A stretch of DNA of 64,000 nt, from the NCBI GenBank assembly GCA_026984935.1, contig JALSRD010000035.1:143655-207654 (forward strand), written 5' to 3'. Positions 17,733 to 26,548 of the stretch are shown piece by piece (positions within the stretch are counted from its first letter, which is position 1; each line of letters opens with the position of its first letter). This DNA comes from Desulfobacterales bacterium. Lineage in GTDB: Bacteria > Desulfobacterota > Desulfobacteria > Desulfobacterales > JALSRD01. The notes under the pieces are model-generated. The model was not told the DNA's origin, did no database searches, and was given only the letters and a program-made list of their open reading frames with translations. The position numbers and the translations under genes were made by a program.

Positions 17733-18707
17733 CTACTTCAACGCATCCGCCACTTTAAAGCCGATTTCACGGTAATAGCGCAACGCGCCGGGATGAACCT
17801 TGGCGCGAAGTCCGTTGAGGCCCTCCATCTTTACCAGCTTCATGGCCGGATGGGATTTTTCCCACACCTTGCGGTTCTCCCAGAATGCCTTGGTGATGGC
17901 ATAGGCCACCTCATCGGGCAGGCTGGCAACGGTGTAGGTGCCCACCAGCAGGCTGATGGTTTTGACGTCCCTGTCCACGCCCTTGTAAAGCCCGGCCGGA
18001 ATGACGTAGCGGGCGAACTTTTTGGACACCTTCCGGTAGTCGGCGTCTTTGAGCTCCAGCAGCCGGACAGGCGTGGTGGCGGCAATCTCGGAAACCAGCG
18101 AGGCCGGTGCCGAACTGGCCGTGGAAAAGCCCACGGCACGGCGGTTCTTGACCGCCTGGACACCCTCGTTGAGGTCCACCTGCAGCAGCGTGACTTTGTC
18201 CTTGACGCCGATCACGTCCAGGATCTGCATGGTGAAGCGGGCCCCGGCGGAACCGGCCCCGCCCGGGATGAAGCGTTTGCCCGCCAGGCCGCGCAACGTG
18301 GTCACCCCGCTGTCTTTGCGCACCACCCAGTGCATCACCAGACCGGGGATGGGCCATAGGGAACGGATATTGTCGTAGCCGCCGTCCTTGAACTTGCCCT
18401 TGCCGGCCACGGCCGCGGCGATGAGCACCGGCGGTGAGGTGAACAGGTAGTTGGTGCGCCCCTTGCTCTGCTTGACGTTGACCATGGAGCCGGGGCTGTC
18501 TTCGACGGTCACCTCCACGTCCGGGTCACCGGCCATGATGGCGTTGGCCTGGCCCACGGCAAAGGTGTAGTAGGTCGATGTCTGGCGGGCGCTTTTGAGC
18601 ACCAGCCGTGTCTTGGCAACGGCGGCTCCGGGAATCAGGCTCGCGCAGGCCAGCGCGATGACCAGGCCGAACATCCATCCTTTCTTCAACATCCATTCTT
18701 TCTTCAT
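17733..18707 (-). CDS. TAXI family TRAP substrate-binding receptor
   Basis: A 324-residue exported receptor of the TRAP-associated extracytoplasmic immunogenic type. A signal peptide ends near AAVAKTR; the mature part has TSTYYTFAVGQANAI, SPGSMVNVKQ and RKDSGVTTLRGLAGKRFIPGGAGSAG regions typical of TAXI proteins. ATG at 18707 has GAAGGAG upstream and is preferred over the longer frame. Located 47 bp before its permease. Known TAXI ligands include glutamate and other carboxylates; this one is unknown. Confidence 0.9.
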   Translation of the reverse strand: MKKEWMLKKGWMFGLVIALACASLIPGAAVAKTRLVLKSARQTSTYYTFAVGQANAIMAGDPDVEVTVEDSPGSMVNVKQSKGRTNYLFTSPPVLIAAAVAGKGKFKDGGYDNIRSLWPIPGLVMHWVVRKDSGVTTLRGLAGKRFIPGGAGSAGARFTMQILDVIGVKDKVTLLQVDLNEGVQAVKNRRAVGFSTASSAPASLVSEIAATTPVRLLELKDADYRKVSKKFARYVIPAGLYKGVDRDVKTISLLVGTYTVASLPDEVAYAITKAFWENRKVWEKSHPAMKLVKMEGLNGLRAKVHPGALRYYREIGFKVADALK

Positions 18708-18750
18708 GGTGGCACTCCTTCGGCCGATGCAGGCGAAACCCACAAACGGG

Positions 18751-19548
18751 CTACTGCGCAATCCATTTCTGTTTGAGTTTGGCGAACTCGCCCTTGGCCT
18801 TCATCCGGTGGACGAAGAGGTTCATCCAGTTCAGGAAAGGCTGATCGTCACGCGGTACCATGTAGCCGAAATCGTCGTGGGTAAAGGGCGTGTCCGGCGT
18901 CACAGCGTAGAGCTTGTCATTGTGCGCGGCCACCAGCATGGCCTCCACGTTGTCGGTGATCATGACGTCCACCTCGCCGGCGGCAATCTTGGCGGGAATA
19001 TCCAGGTTCTTGGGGATCACCACGATTTGGGCCTTCTTGATGTGGGTCTTGACGAATTTCTCGTTGGTGCCGCCGGGGTTGACGGCCACCTTGACGCCCG
19101 GACGATCGATGTCGGAGAGCGTTTTGAACTTGTCTTTATCGGCCTTGCGGATCAGCGGCGACTTACCCACGTTGATGTATGGGTCGGTAAGTCCGACTTT
19201 TTTCTGCCGCGACAGGTTGCGGGTGATACCGCACATGGCCACGTCGTACTTGCCTTCCTGAACGCCCTGCACCAGGGTCTTCCAGGTGGTTTTGACGAAG
19301 CGCACCTCGACACCCATGGCCTCGCCCAGTTTTCTGGCCACGTCGATGTCGTGGCCCTCGTATTTGCCGGTGTCGGGATTGAGGAAACTGAACGGTTTGT
19401 AGTCTCCGGTGGTGCCCACCAGGATGTAGCCCCGCTCCGCTATAGTGTCCAGCCGCGAAGTCTGGGCCGCCGGCAGGGCGGCCGGCAGCACCAGCGCAAA
19501 GATGATTACCGCAAGGATAAAGATACCGAGCCTGCCTGAACGTTTCAT
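18751..19548 (-). CDS. Periplasmic binding-fold protein, cyclohexadienyl dehydratase (PheC)-like
   Basis: A 265-residue exported protein of the amino-acid-binding (SBP family 3) fold. Signal peptide to about residue 28. It carries VGTTGDYKPFSF (44-55), VNPGGTNEKFV (156-166) and MITDNVEAML (196-205). These match PheC, the periplasmic dehydratase that evolved from a binding protein, better than ordinary ABC receptors; E202 lies at the place of the glutamate used for catalysis in PheC (my reading from memory of the family). No ABC permease or ATPase is nearby. It could be an enzyme or an orphan receptor. Strong AAGGAGG before the ATG at 19548. Confidence 0.78.
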   Translation of the reverse strand: MKRSGRLGIFILAVIIFALVLPAALPAAQTSRLDTIAERGYILVGTTGDYKPFSFLNPDTGKYEGHDIDVARKLGEAMGVEVRFVKTTWKTLVQGVQEGKYDVAMCGITRNLSRQKKVGLTDPYINVGKSPLIRKADKDKFKTLSDIDRPGVKVAVNPGGTNEKFVKTHIKKAQIVVIPKNLDIPAKIAAGEVDVMITDNVEAMLVAAHNDKLYAVTPDTPFTHDDFGYMVPRDDQPFLNWMNLFVHRMKAKGEFAKLKQKWIAQ

Positions 19549-19617
19549 GGGTTTCCTCCTTTTTGGTGTGATGAAATGACAAGCGCCACCCAACGTCGCC
19601 AGATCCGGCAGTGCAGC

Positions 19618-20685
19618 TTAAAGCGCCGCCAAGTGCGCCACAACGCGGTCCCCCACCTCGCGGGTGCCCAGCCCCATTTTGCCGGCCTCCATGCCCTGCA
19701 TGTCCTGTTCAATGGTCTGCATGACGGCGCGTTCGACACGGACCGCGGCGTCAGACTCCCCCAGATGCGCCAGCATCATCTGGCCGGCCATAATGGCGGC
19801 CAGCGGGTTAATGACATTCCTGCCGCTGTATTTGGGGGCCGAACCGCCGATGGGCTCGAACATGGCGACACCCTGCGGGTTGATGTTGCCGCCGGCGGCG
19901 ATGCCCATGCCGCCCTGGATCATGGCACCCAGATCGGTGATGATGTCGCCGAACATGTTGTCGGTGACGATGACGTCGAACCATTCGGGATTTTTAACCA
20001 TCCACATGCAGATGGCATCCACATGGGCGTAGTCTCTTTGGATGTCCGGATATTCCGCGCCGACCTCGTGGAAGGCTCTCTCCCACAAATCGAAGGCAAA
20101 GGTCAGGACGTTGGTCTTGCCGCACAGGGTCAGCTTCTTGCGGCGGTTTCTGCGGCGGCAGTAGTCAAATGCGTATCGCAGGCACCGCTCCACGCCTTTG
20201 CGCGTGTTGATGGACTCCTGAATGGCGACTTCGTCCGGGGTACCCTTTTTCAGGCACCCACCGGCACCGGCATACAGCCCCTCGGTGTTTTCGCGTACGA
20301 CATCGAAGTCGATCTGCTGCGGGCCCTTGTCCCTCAAGGGCGTGGCCACACCCGGATAAAGCCGGATGGGCCGCAGGTTGATGTACAGATCCAGGGAAAA
20401 GCGCAGCTTCAGCAAAATCTCTTTTTCCAGGATACCGGGCGGGACATCCGGGTGGCCGATGGCCCCCAGGTAGATGGCATCCAGCTGCCGCATTTCCTCG
20501 ATCGCCGTATCGGGCAGCGTCTCACCGGTTTTCAGGTAGCGCTGGGCGCCGAAATCGTAGTGCACGAGATCGTAGTCAAACCCCGTTTGTTCGGCGGCCG
20601 CCTGCAGCACCTTGAGACCCTCGGCAATCACCTCGGGACCGGTGCCGTCCCCCGGCAGCACACCAATCCGGTATTTTTTCTTCAT
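19618..20685 (-). CDS. Isopropylmalate/isocitrate dehydrogenase family enzyme
   Basis: A 355-residue beta-decarboxylating dehydrogenase: VLPGDGTGPEVIAEG (N-terminus), the substrate arginines in LKLRFSLDLYINLRPIRL, the tyrosine/lysine region with ENTEGLYAG and GKTNVLTFAF, and the metal-binding VTDNMFGDIITDLGA followed by FEPIGGSAPKYSG. The sequence is close to deltaproteobacterial proteins annotated as 3-isopropylmalate dehydrogenase. As first gene of a transport and CoA-ester operon, without leuACD, it may instead oxidise a related 2-hydroxy acid such as a malate or tartrate derivative. RBS AAAGGAG. Confidence 0.82.
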   Translation of the reverse strand: MKKKYRIGVLPGDGTGPEVIAEGLKVLQAAAEQTGFDYDLVHYDFGAQRYLKTGETLPDTAIEEMRQLDAIYLGAIGHPDVPPGILEKEILLKLRFSLDLYINLRPIRLYPGVATPLRDKGPQQIDFDVVRENTEGLYAGAGGCLKKGTPDEVAIQESINTRKGVERCLRYAFDYCRRRNRRKKLTLCGKTNVLTFAFDLWERAFHEVGAEYPDIQRDYAHVDAICMWMVKNPEWFDVIVTDNMFGDIITDLGAMIQGGMGIAAGGNINPQGVAMFEPIGGSAPKYSGRNVINPLAAIMAGQMMLAHLGESDAAVRVERAVMQTIEQDMQGMEAGKMGLGTREVGDRVVAHLAAL

Positions 20686-20711
20686 CGGGCGCTCCTTTGC
20701 AATTTGCTGAC

Positions 20712-20831
20712 TATATTGGTATATTAATATACCATTATAAATTATGTCAAGCTTGAAGTTGCCGGCATCCGCCGGGCGACAAATTCGTATGCACAGATCG
20801 CCCGCGCAAAGGGAACTAAATTACCAATATA
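20712..20831. promoter_or_regulatory. AT-rich operator/promoter region of the TRAP-TAXI operon
   Basis: The perfect 18-bp palindrome TGGTATATTAATATACCA lies at 20717-20734, 32 bp before the first gene of the operon on the minus strand. TATATTGGTA at 20712-20721 returns inverted as TACCAATATA at 20822-20831. A palindrome plus a distant half site suits a dimeric GntR-type repressor, possibly with looping. The block is much more AT-rich than its surroundings. The regulator at 9903 is the natural candidate, by inference. The rest of the 444-bp gap up to 21129 shows no gene. Confidence 0.55.
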
Positions 20832-21129
20832 TGAAGTATTTTCCATAACTATTGAGTAGAACTGTGCCTATTTCGGTGGGCCTTGAAAATCAAGACGGCG
20901 TAAAATCGCATGAATTCAATAAAATAGAAAAAACAGGCCGCATGCATGAATCTTGCATGTATTAAAATGGTCCTTGAAACGTTCGTGGCCAGGGGCGGCC
21001 ATTTTTGGGGCGAAATTCTTACCATTTGGAGTCCGTTTATCCATGCACACCGGCATATCTCAGGGCCGTAGGAGTTTATCCGATTTTTCAGACCATGGAC
21101 GATACAGGAAATTACGAAAGGCCTTTGCT

Positions 21130-22131
21130 GTGAAAAAAGCCCTCCTGATTATCGGAATCCTCTCCCTTTTGGCCGCCATCGGTGTTGCCGCTGTGATCAT
21201 TTACATGGGGCTGAGCACCCGCACAAACAGCCACAGCCAGCGCTATTCCAACTCGGACTGGCTGATTGCGCAGTTTGGCGACCCATCTTTCGGCGAGGCC
21301 TTTGCCGCGCATCCCGGCTCCATGCTTGGTGATGCCGAAACCGGCGCGGGGCTTGCCGGCGGCCCTGAAATCGAACCGCTATTTTCGCGGCCGGCACCCC
21401 AAGCCAGCCTCAAAATTCTGCTGAGCCGCGATGCGCTGCCCGGCGCAGCCGGCCGCAAACAGCATCCGTCAGCGCCTGTGCCCGGACACAAAAAGCACGC
21501 CTCTTCAAGCGCCGACAAAAGCGCATCGAATCCCACAGCGCCCTTTAACCCGGAGGCTTTCCCCAAAAGTCGGTTCTCCGGGACAGACCATCTGCCTGCC
21601 GCCGGAGCGCCAGCATTCGAGGCGCCGCCGATCGCCGACGGTTTTTTGTCTCCGGCAGGCGCCGAAAACGCCTCTCCGCCAACCCTTGCAGCAGCCGGCA
21701 ACACCCGGCCTTTCACAGTTCCGGACGGCCGCTTTCCGAGTATCGATATGCCTGGCGAACCAACCGAATTCCCGACACCCCCGGGTGAAATCCCGGGTAT
21801 GAACCCGCGCATGCCCCCGATTCTTGCCACATCCCTGCTGCCGCCGGATTTTGCACCGCTCGGCGGGCACATAGACCTGCCACACCCGGCGGACGCGCCC
21901 GACGCGGCCCCCCGCTTAAAACAGCGCTTTGGGCGCAAGTCCCCGCAGATCCCCCGGCCTGCTGGAAAACAACCGCCCGTGGCCGTGCCGGAGCCGGATA
22001 TGGCTTTTCTTTTGGGCGCAGGTCTGTTAGTTCTAGCTGTTTTAAAAAAGACCCTTTCAACCGGACCTGATGACAGACGCCCGAACAACGATTTTATGCC
22101 CCAAGTGCCGGCAGCTGATCGCCCGCGATGA
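21130..22131 (+). CDS. PEP-CTERM-like, Pro/Ala-rich membrane-anchored protein
   Basis: A 333-residue protein from a GTG start (AAAGG 9 bases upstream); ATG starts further upstream are in frame but add no recognisable part. Residues 3-24 are a hydrophobic N-terminal anchor or signal. The middle is low-complexity, rich in Pro, Ala, Ser and Gly, with no known domain. Near the end, PEPDMAFLLGAGLLVLAVLKK (from residue 287) has the PEP motif, hydrophobic helix and basic residues of an exosortase sorting signal, and an exosortase is encoded at 62.8 kb. Unusually, about 25 residues follow the basic cluster. Its last 62 bp overlap the rhomboid gene. Confidence 0.65.
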   Translation: MKKALLIIGILSLLAAIGVAAVIIYMGLSTRTNSHSQRYSNSDWLIAQFGDPSFGEAFAAHPGSMLGDAETGAGLAGGPEIEPLFSRPAPQASLKILLSRDALPGAAGRKQHPSAPVPGHKKHASSSADKSASNPTAPFNPEAFPKSRFSGTDHLPAAGAPAFEAPPIADGFLSPAGAENASPPTLAAAGNTRPFTVPDGRFPSIDMPGEPTEFPTPPGEIPGMNPRMPPILATSLLPPDFAPLGGHIDLPHPADAPDAAPRLKQRFGRKSPQIPRPAGKQPPVAVPEPDMAFLLGAGLLVLAVLKKTLSTGPDDRRPNNDFMPQVPAADRPR

Positions 22132-22915
22132 AGTCCGCTGCCCGCATTGCGGGCTGCGGCGCCCCGCATCCGGGCTGCAGCGCCTGCTGCAGGCCGGCGG
22201 TGGCGCCGCCAGCGCTTCGAGCTGGATGCGCGCCATTCTCTTTACCAACATCGGGATGTTTCTGATCTCGCTTCTGATCAGTCCCAAAGGCATCCGTTTT
22301 TCCGCCAATCCGCTGTACTTCCTGTCTCCGGACAATGGCAGTCTGTTTCTGCTGGGCGCCAGCGGGGCCATTCCTTTCTACCGTTATCACCGCTGGTGGA
22401 CGCTGGTTGCGGCCAACTATCTGCACGGCGGTATGCTGCATATCTTCTTCAATATGGCGGCGTTCTGGCAGCTGGCGCCGTTGATTTTGCGGGAATTCGG
22501 CCCCTGGCGCATGTTTGCCATCTACACCATCAGCGGCATCGTCGGCTTCTGGGTGTCCTGCCTGGCCGGCGTACCCCTGACCATCGGGGCTTCGGCTGCT
22601 GTCTGCGGTTTGATCGGTGCCGCCATCTACTTCGGCAGGGCGCGTGGAGGCGCCTACGGACGCGCCGTCTTCCGCCAGCTCGGCGGATGGGCCATCGGTA
22701 TTCTTCTCTTCGGCCTGCTCATCCCGGGCATCAACAACTGGGGACACGTGGCCGGATTTGCCGCGGGGGTGCTTCTGGGGTACTTCCTGGGGTACACGGA
22801 AAGGAGAGCCCAAACAAGCCTGCACAAGGCCCTGGGTATTTTCTGTGCACTGCTGACGGTCCTGGTGCTGGGCGCAGATATTGTCTTTGCCCTTATGTAC
22901 CGCATGGCCGGATAG
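22070..22915 (+). CDS. Rhomboid-family intramembrane serine protease with N-terminal zinc ribbon
   Basis: A 281-residue protein. Residues 10-27 hold two Cys pairs (CPKC, CPHC) of a zinc ribbon. Six to seven helices follow with rhomboid features: NYLHGGMLHIFFNM (117-129), catalytic Ser175 in TIGASAAVCGLIGA and His226 in NNWGHVAGFAAG. Rhomboids cut transmembrane substrates near the membrane surface. The gene starts inside the last 62 bp of the PEP-CTERM-like gene in another frame, so the two are probably translated together, and the upstream product may be a substrate. The substrate idea is inference. Confidence 0.88.
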   Translation: MTDARTTILCPKCRQLIARDEVRCPHCGLRRPASGLQRLLQAGGGAASASSWMRAILFTNIGMFLISLLISPKGIRFSANPLYFLSPDNGSLFLLGASGAIPFYRYHRWWTLVAANYLHGGMLHIFFNMAAFWQLAPLILREFGPWRMFAIYTISGIVGFWVSCLAGVPLTIGASAAVCGLIGAAIYFGRARGGAYGRAVFRQLGGWAIGILLFGLLIPGINNWGHVAGFAAGVLLGYFLGYTERRAQTSLHKALGIFCALLTVLVLGADIVFALMYRMAG

Positions 22916-23117
22916 CGCCCACTTTCCGGATGGTTCTCCCCACCGCAACAGAAGTCCAGGCTCACGCAAAAATAACTTCACATTTTAATTGCCGGTACAT
23001 CCCGCCCGGCTGTGTTATGAAAGCTCGGGCTATTCCCGATATGCCGAAGTTTGTACGCCTTGCCAGGCGGATGCCTTGACGGCATCGGTGCGTCACCGTT
23101 TTTCAGAATCGGACCAC

Positions 23118-23375
23118 TTAGCGGCCCTCCTTCAGCAGGGCCCGTGCCAGCGTCAGGTCATAAACCTGCGTAGGGTCGAAGCCGGCGGCGTTCCTGTAGC
23201 CGCTGGAGGCCTGTAAAATGGCGCGGTGGGCCACCCAACCGTGCGCCTGCCAGAGAGAGGGATCGTCGGCGTGCCAAAGCCGGAAGCAGATTTCGCCCCC
23301 CACCTGCCGCACATAGGCGCGCAGGCGTTTGTCGGCCGGCAACGGATAGTAGAAAAGCCCCCTTTCGTCTTTCAT
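23118..23375 (-). CDS. Small conserved-looking protein of unknown function, coupled to htpX
   Basis: An 85-residue soluble protein with no recognised domain. It is rich in aromatic residues (LFYYPLPADKRLRAYVRQVGG; FRLWHADDPSLWQAHGW). Its ATG overlaps the htpX stop codon (ATGA), which is the main support for it being real. No signal peptide or membrane segment. It could be an accessory of the protease or a passenger in the operon. Confidence 0.6.
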   Translation of the reverse strand: MKDERGLFYYPLPADKRLRAYVRQVGGEICFRLWHADDPSLWQAHGWVAHRAILQASSGYRNAAGFDPTQVYDLTLARALLKEGR

Positions 23376-24295
23376 GGTGACAGCCGGTCCCAGAAGTCGC
23401 TGCCCCGGGAAGGAGGCGGCCCCGGCGGGTTGCGCGTGACGCCAGGCCCGCCACTGCCACGCTGCCCCCGAAGGCGTGCGATACGCTCCTCAAGCGGCGG
23501 ATGGGTGGAAAAAAGGCTCATCAGGCTTTTGCCGGACAGGGGGTTGACGATGAACATGTGGGCCGTCGACGGGCTGGCATTCATGGGGATCTGCTTTGCA
23601 TAGGCACCCAGTTTTTCCAGTGCGCTGGCAAGCCCCTCGGGATGGCCGGTAAAGCCGGCACCGGTGGCATCAGCCAGATATTCGCGGGAGCGCGAGATGG
23701 CCATTTGAATGACCATGGCGCCCAGGGGCGCCAAAATGGACATCACGATCAGGCCGATGGTCCCCAGCCCGCCTTCATCGTCGTCCCCACCGCCAAAAAA
23801 GGCCGACCAGCGGGCCATGGTGGCCAGCATCATGACCGCACCGGCCATGGTGGCGGCCACGGAACCGATGAGGATGTCGCGGTTCTTGACATGGGCCAGT
23901 TCATGGGAAAGCACACCCCGGACCTCCTCTTGATCCATGAGGTTGACCAGCCCTTGTGTCACCGCCACCACCGCATGTTCAGGGTTTCGGCCGGTGGCAA
24001 AGGCATTGGGTGCCTGCTGGGGAATCAGGAAAATACGGGGCATCGGCAGGCCGGCCCGCTGTGTCAGGTCCTGGACAAGGGCATAGATCTGCGGTGCCTG
24101 TTGCGCCGTGATTTCGCTGGCACGGTACATTTTCAGCACCATCTTGTCCGAAAACCAGTAGCTGAAAAAATTCATGCCGGCTGCCAGAACAAAGGCAATG
24201 ACCATCCCCTGCCGGCCGCCGATCAGGCGGCCGATGAAAATCAGAAAAAGCGTCATGGCCGTCAGCAGGACGGCAGTACGCACCTGATTACCCAT
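23372..24295 (-). CDS. htpX: Membrane zinc metalloprotease HtpX
   Basis: A 307-residue M48B protease of the inner membrane that degrades damaged membrane proteins. The zinc site HELAH is at 131-135 (VLSHELAHVKNRD), with the third ligand in SREYLADATGA. Two N-terminal helices (about 8-22 and 30-47) and two more near 150 and 180 fit HtpX. The ATG at 24295 starts the family's sequence; an upstream in-frame start lacks support. The tail after the last domain is Pro/Gly-rich. The usual role is envelope stress quality control. Confidence 0.93.
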   Translation of the reverse strand: MGNQVRTAVLLTAMTLFLIFIGRLIGGRQGMVIAFVLAAGMNFFSYWFSDKMVLKMYRASEITAQQAPQIYALVQDLTQRAGLPMPRIFLIPQQAPNAFATGRNPEHAVVAVTQGLVNLMDQEEVRGVLSHELAHVKNRDILIGSVAATMAGAVMMLATMARWSAFFGGGDDDEGGLGTIGLIVMSILAPLGAMVIQMAISRSREYLADATGAGFTGHPEGLASALEKLGAYAKQIPMNASPSTAHMFIVNPLSGKSLMSLFSTHPPLEERIARLRGQRGSGGPGVTRNPPGPPPSRGSDFWDRLSP

Positions 24296-24393
24296 TTCCC
24301 TGTCTTCTCCTGTGCACCGGATAGCCTGATTGCGGAAAACAGCCCGCAAACCGCGGATGCTGCGCTGTGGTCCCAGGCGCCGGCGGGCATGCT

Positions 24394-25743
24394 TCAGACC
24401 ACGCCCTGGTCGAGCATGGCGTCGACGACCTTGACAAACCCGGCGATGTTGGCGCCCACCATGTAGTTGCCCGCATGCCCGTACCGGGCGGCCGCATCCA
24501 GGCAGGTCTGGTGAATATTGGCCATGATCATCTTCAGACGGTTGTCCACCTCATCCCGGTTCCAGGACAGGCGCATGCTGTTCTGCGTCATCTCCAGGCC
24601 CGACACCGATACGCCGCCGGCATTGGCCGCCTTGCCCGGTCCGTACAAAAGGCCGCTGTCGATGAAAATGTCAATGCCTTCCGGTGTGGTGGGCATATTG
24701 GCGCCCTCGCAGACCACCTGCACCTTGTTGTTGACCAGGTTCCGGGCATCCTTGGCGTTGATTTCGTTCTGCGTGGCACTGGGAAAGGCGCAATCCGCCG
24801 CGTGGTTCCACAGCGGGTTGTAGTCCAGGGCCGGGTCCACCGGGGTGTAAACGGCCTGTGGATATTTTTCGGCATACTCCTTGATCCGGCCGCGACGGAT
24901 GTTTTTCAGGGTTTTGACAAACTCCAGTTTCTCACGGTCAATGCCGCTCTCATCGAAAATATAACCGGACGAATCGGAAAGCGTCACCACCTTCGCATCG
25001 AGTTCGATGAGCTTTTCCGCCGTGTACTGGGCCACGTTGCCCGAACCGGAAACCAGACAGGTGGTGCCCTCCAGCGTCTTGCTGCGGGTCGCCAGCATCT
25101 CGGCGCAAAAATACACCGACCCGTAGCCCGTCGCCTCGGGGCGCACCAGACTGCCGCCCCAGTTCAGGCTCTTGCCCGTCAACACACCGGTAAATTCGTT
25201 GCGCAGCTTCTTGTACATCCCGAAGAGGTAGCCGATTTCCCGGGCCCCCACCCCGATATCACCAGCCGGTACATCGGTGTTGGCGCCGATGTGCCGGTAG
25301 AGTTCGGCCATGAAGCTGTGGCAGAAACGCATGACCTCATTTTCCGATTTCCCCTTGGGGTCGAAATCCGAGCCACCCTTGCCGCCGCCCATGGGCAGCG
25401 TGGTGAGAGCATTCTTGAAGACCTGTTCAAAGGCCAGAAACTTCAGGATCCCCAGGTTGACCGACGGATGAAAGCGCAGCCCTCCCTTGTACGGCCCGAT
25501 GGCGCTGTTCATCTCGACACGGAAACCGCGGTTGACCTGGATTTCACCGCGATCATCCACCCACGGCACCCGAAATACGATCAGCCGTTCGGGCTCTACC
25601 AGACGCTCAAGGATCTTGGCCTCGCGATAAACGGGATTCTGTTCCAGGACCGGCTCAATGGAAATAAGAACTTCCTTGACCGCCTGATGAAACTCCCGCT
25701 GTTCAGGATCCTTGCGCCGGATCAGCTCCATGATGTCCTGCAT
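24394..25743 (-). CDS. gdhA: Glutamate dehydrogenase, probably NADP-dependent
   Basis: A 449-residue cytosolic enzyme interconverting 2-oxoglutarate plus ammonia with glutamate. The catalytic block GPYKGGLRFHPSVNLG (83-98) and TLPMGGGKGGSDFDPKGKS lead to the catalytic lysine near 122; the nucleotide site is VSGSGNVAQ (231-239). Length and sequence match the hexameric small GDH type of E. coli. AGGAGG precedes the ATG at 25743; the frame is open 51 codons further upstream without family likeness. Confidence 0.95.
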   Translation of the reverse strand: MQDIMELIRRKDPEQREFHQAVKEVLISIEPVLEQNPVYREAKILERLVEPERLIVFRVPWVDDRGEIQVNRGFRVEMNSAIGPYKGGLRFHPSVNLGILKFLAFEQVFKNALTTLPMGGGKGGSDFDPKGKSENEVMRFCHSFMAELYRHIGANTDVPAGDIGVGAREIGYLFGMYKKLRNEFTGVLTGKSLNWGGSLVRPEATGYGSVYFCAEMLATRSKTLEGTTCLVSGSGNVAQYTAEKLIELDAKVVTLSDSSGYIFDESGIDREKLEFVKTLKNIRRGRIKEYAEKYPQAVYTPVDPALDYNPLWNHAADCAFPSATQNEINAKDARNLVNNKVQVVCEGANMPTTPEGIDIFIDSGLLYGPGKAANAGGVSVSGLEMTQNSMRLSWNRDEVDNRLKMIMANIHQTCLDAAARYGHAGNYMVGANIAGFVKVVDAMLDQGVV

Positions 25744-25953
25744 TGCATTTCCTCCTAGGTGTTGGTTGTCTGTGATCGGGCCCGGATGTGACCGCAGTGT
25801 CACCCCCTCCGACGGCACAGTTTTATCCTTCCGGATTACGATCTGATACGTTCCTGCGATACACCGCTGCCACGACAAATGCAAACAGAAAAACACTTTC
25901 GGTGGCTTTCCCGTCTAGCCCCGAAACCCGCAAAATCCCCCGCCCTGCCGTGG

Positions 25954-26460
25954 TCAGTCCTCCAGGTCGAACTCCTTGATACCGAGCCAATAACCGCTGC
26001 CGCTCAGATAATCCAGTTCCGCCTGCACGACATCGATATGCCCGTCTTCGATTTCGAGAAACCGCGCAAACATCCGGCTGGCTTCAGCGTCCGTTTGTGC
26101 CACCATCCGGCGGTAAAACCGGCTGGTTTCGATTTCGGCTCTCAGGGCACGGCTTAAAATCTGCTTTTCGTCGCCGCGGTCCTGCCCGGACATGCGGCTT
26201 TCGATCTTGGCGGTCTCGCCGGCCAGCCGGTTGCGCCGCGGCACGGCGGATGTCAGTTTCTCTACGCTCAGTTTCCCGGTCTGCCGCCACTTTTCCAGGC
26301 GGTCCTGCAGGTATTCCACATGGTGCTGCTCATCATCTCCCAACAGCTGCAGGATCCGGATACCCGCCGGGTCCCTGACTTCACCGGCCGCCTGCCTGTA
26401 AATATCCCGAATCTTCGTTTCATACGCGATGGCGGTTTTAATGGCCGTCTCAATGTCCAT
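25954..26460 (-). CDS. Ferritin-like diiron (rubrerythrin-type) protein
   Basis: A 168-residue helical protein with two E-x2-H type half sites: YETKIRDIYRQAA then DDEQHHVEYLQ in the first half, and RAEIETSRFYRRM then EIEDGHIDVVQ in the second. This spacing is that of a rubrerythrin/ferritin-like four-helix diiron centre. No C-terminal rubredoxin Cys pairs are present. Likely a peroxide or iron stress protein in the cytosol. The ATG at 26460 is preceded by GGAGAAG. The open frame beyond it runs into a dispersed repeat and is not coding. Confidence 0.8.
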   Translation of the reverse strand: MDIETAIKTAIAYETKIRDIYRQAAGEVRDPAGIRILQLLGDDEQHHVEYLQDRLEKWRQTGKLSVEKLTSAVPRRNRLAGETAKIESRMSGQDRGDEKQILSRALRAEIETSRFYRRMVAQTDAEASRMFARFLEIEDGHIDVVQAELDYLSGSGYWLGIKEFDLED

Positions 26461-26548
26461 GACTTCTCCTCTCCGCTGCATGTGCCCTGTTGGCACGCCC
26501 GTAACTTGGGCAGTGCACGACTCCTTCGACAAAAACCTTGACAGACCC

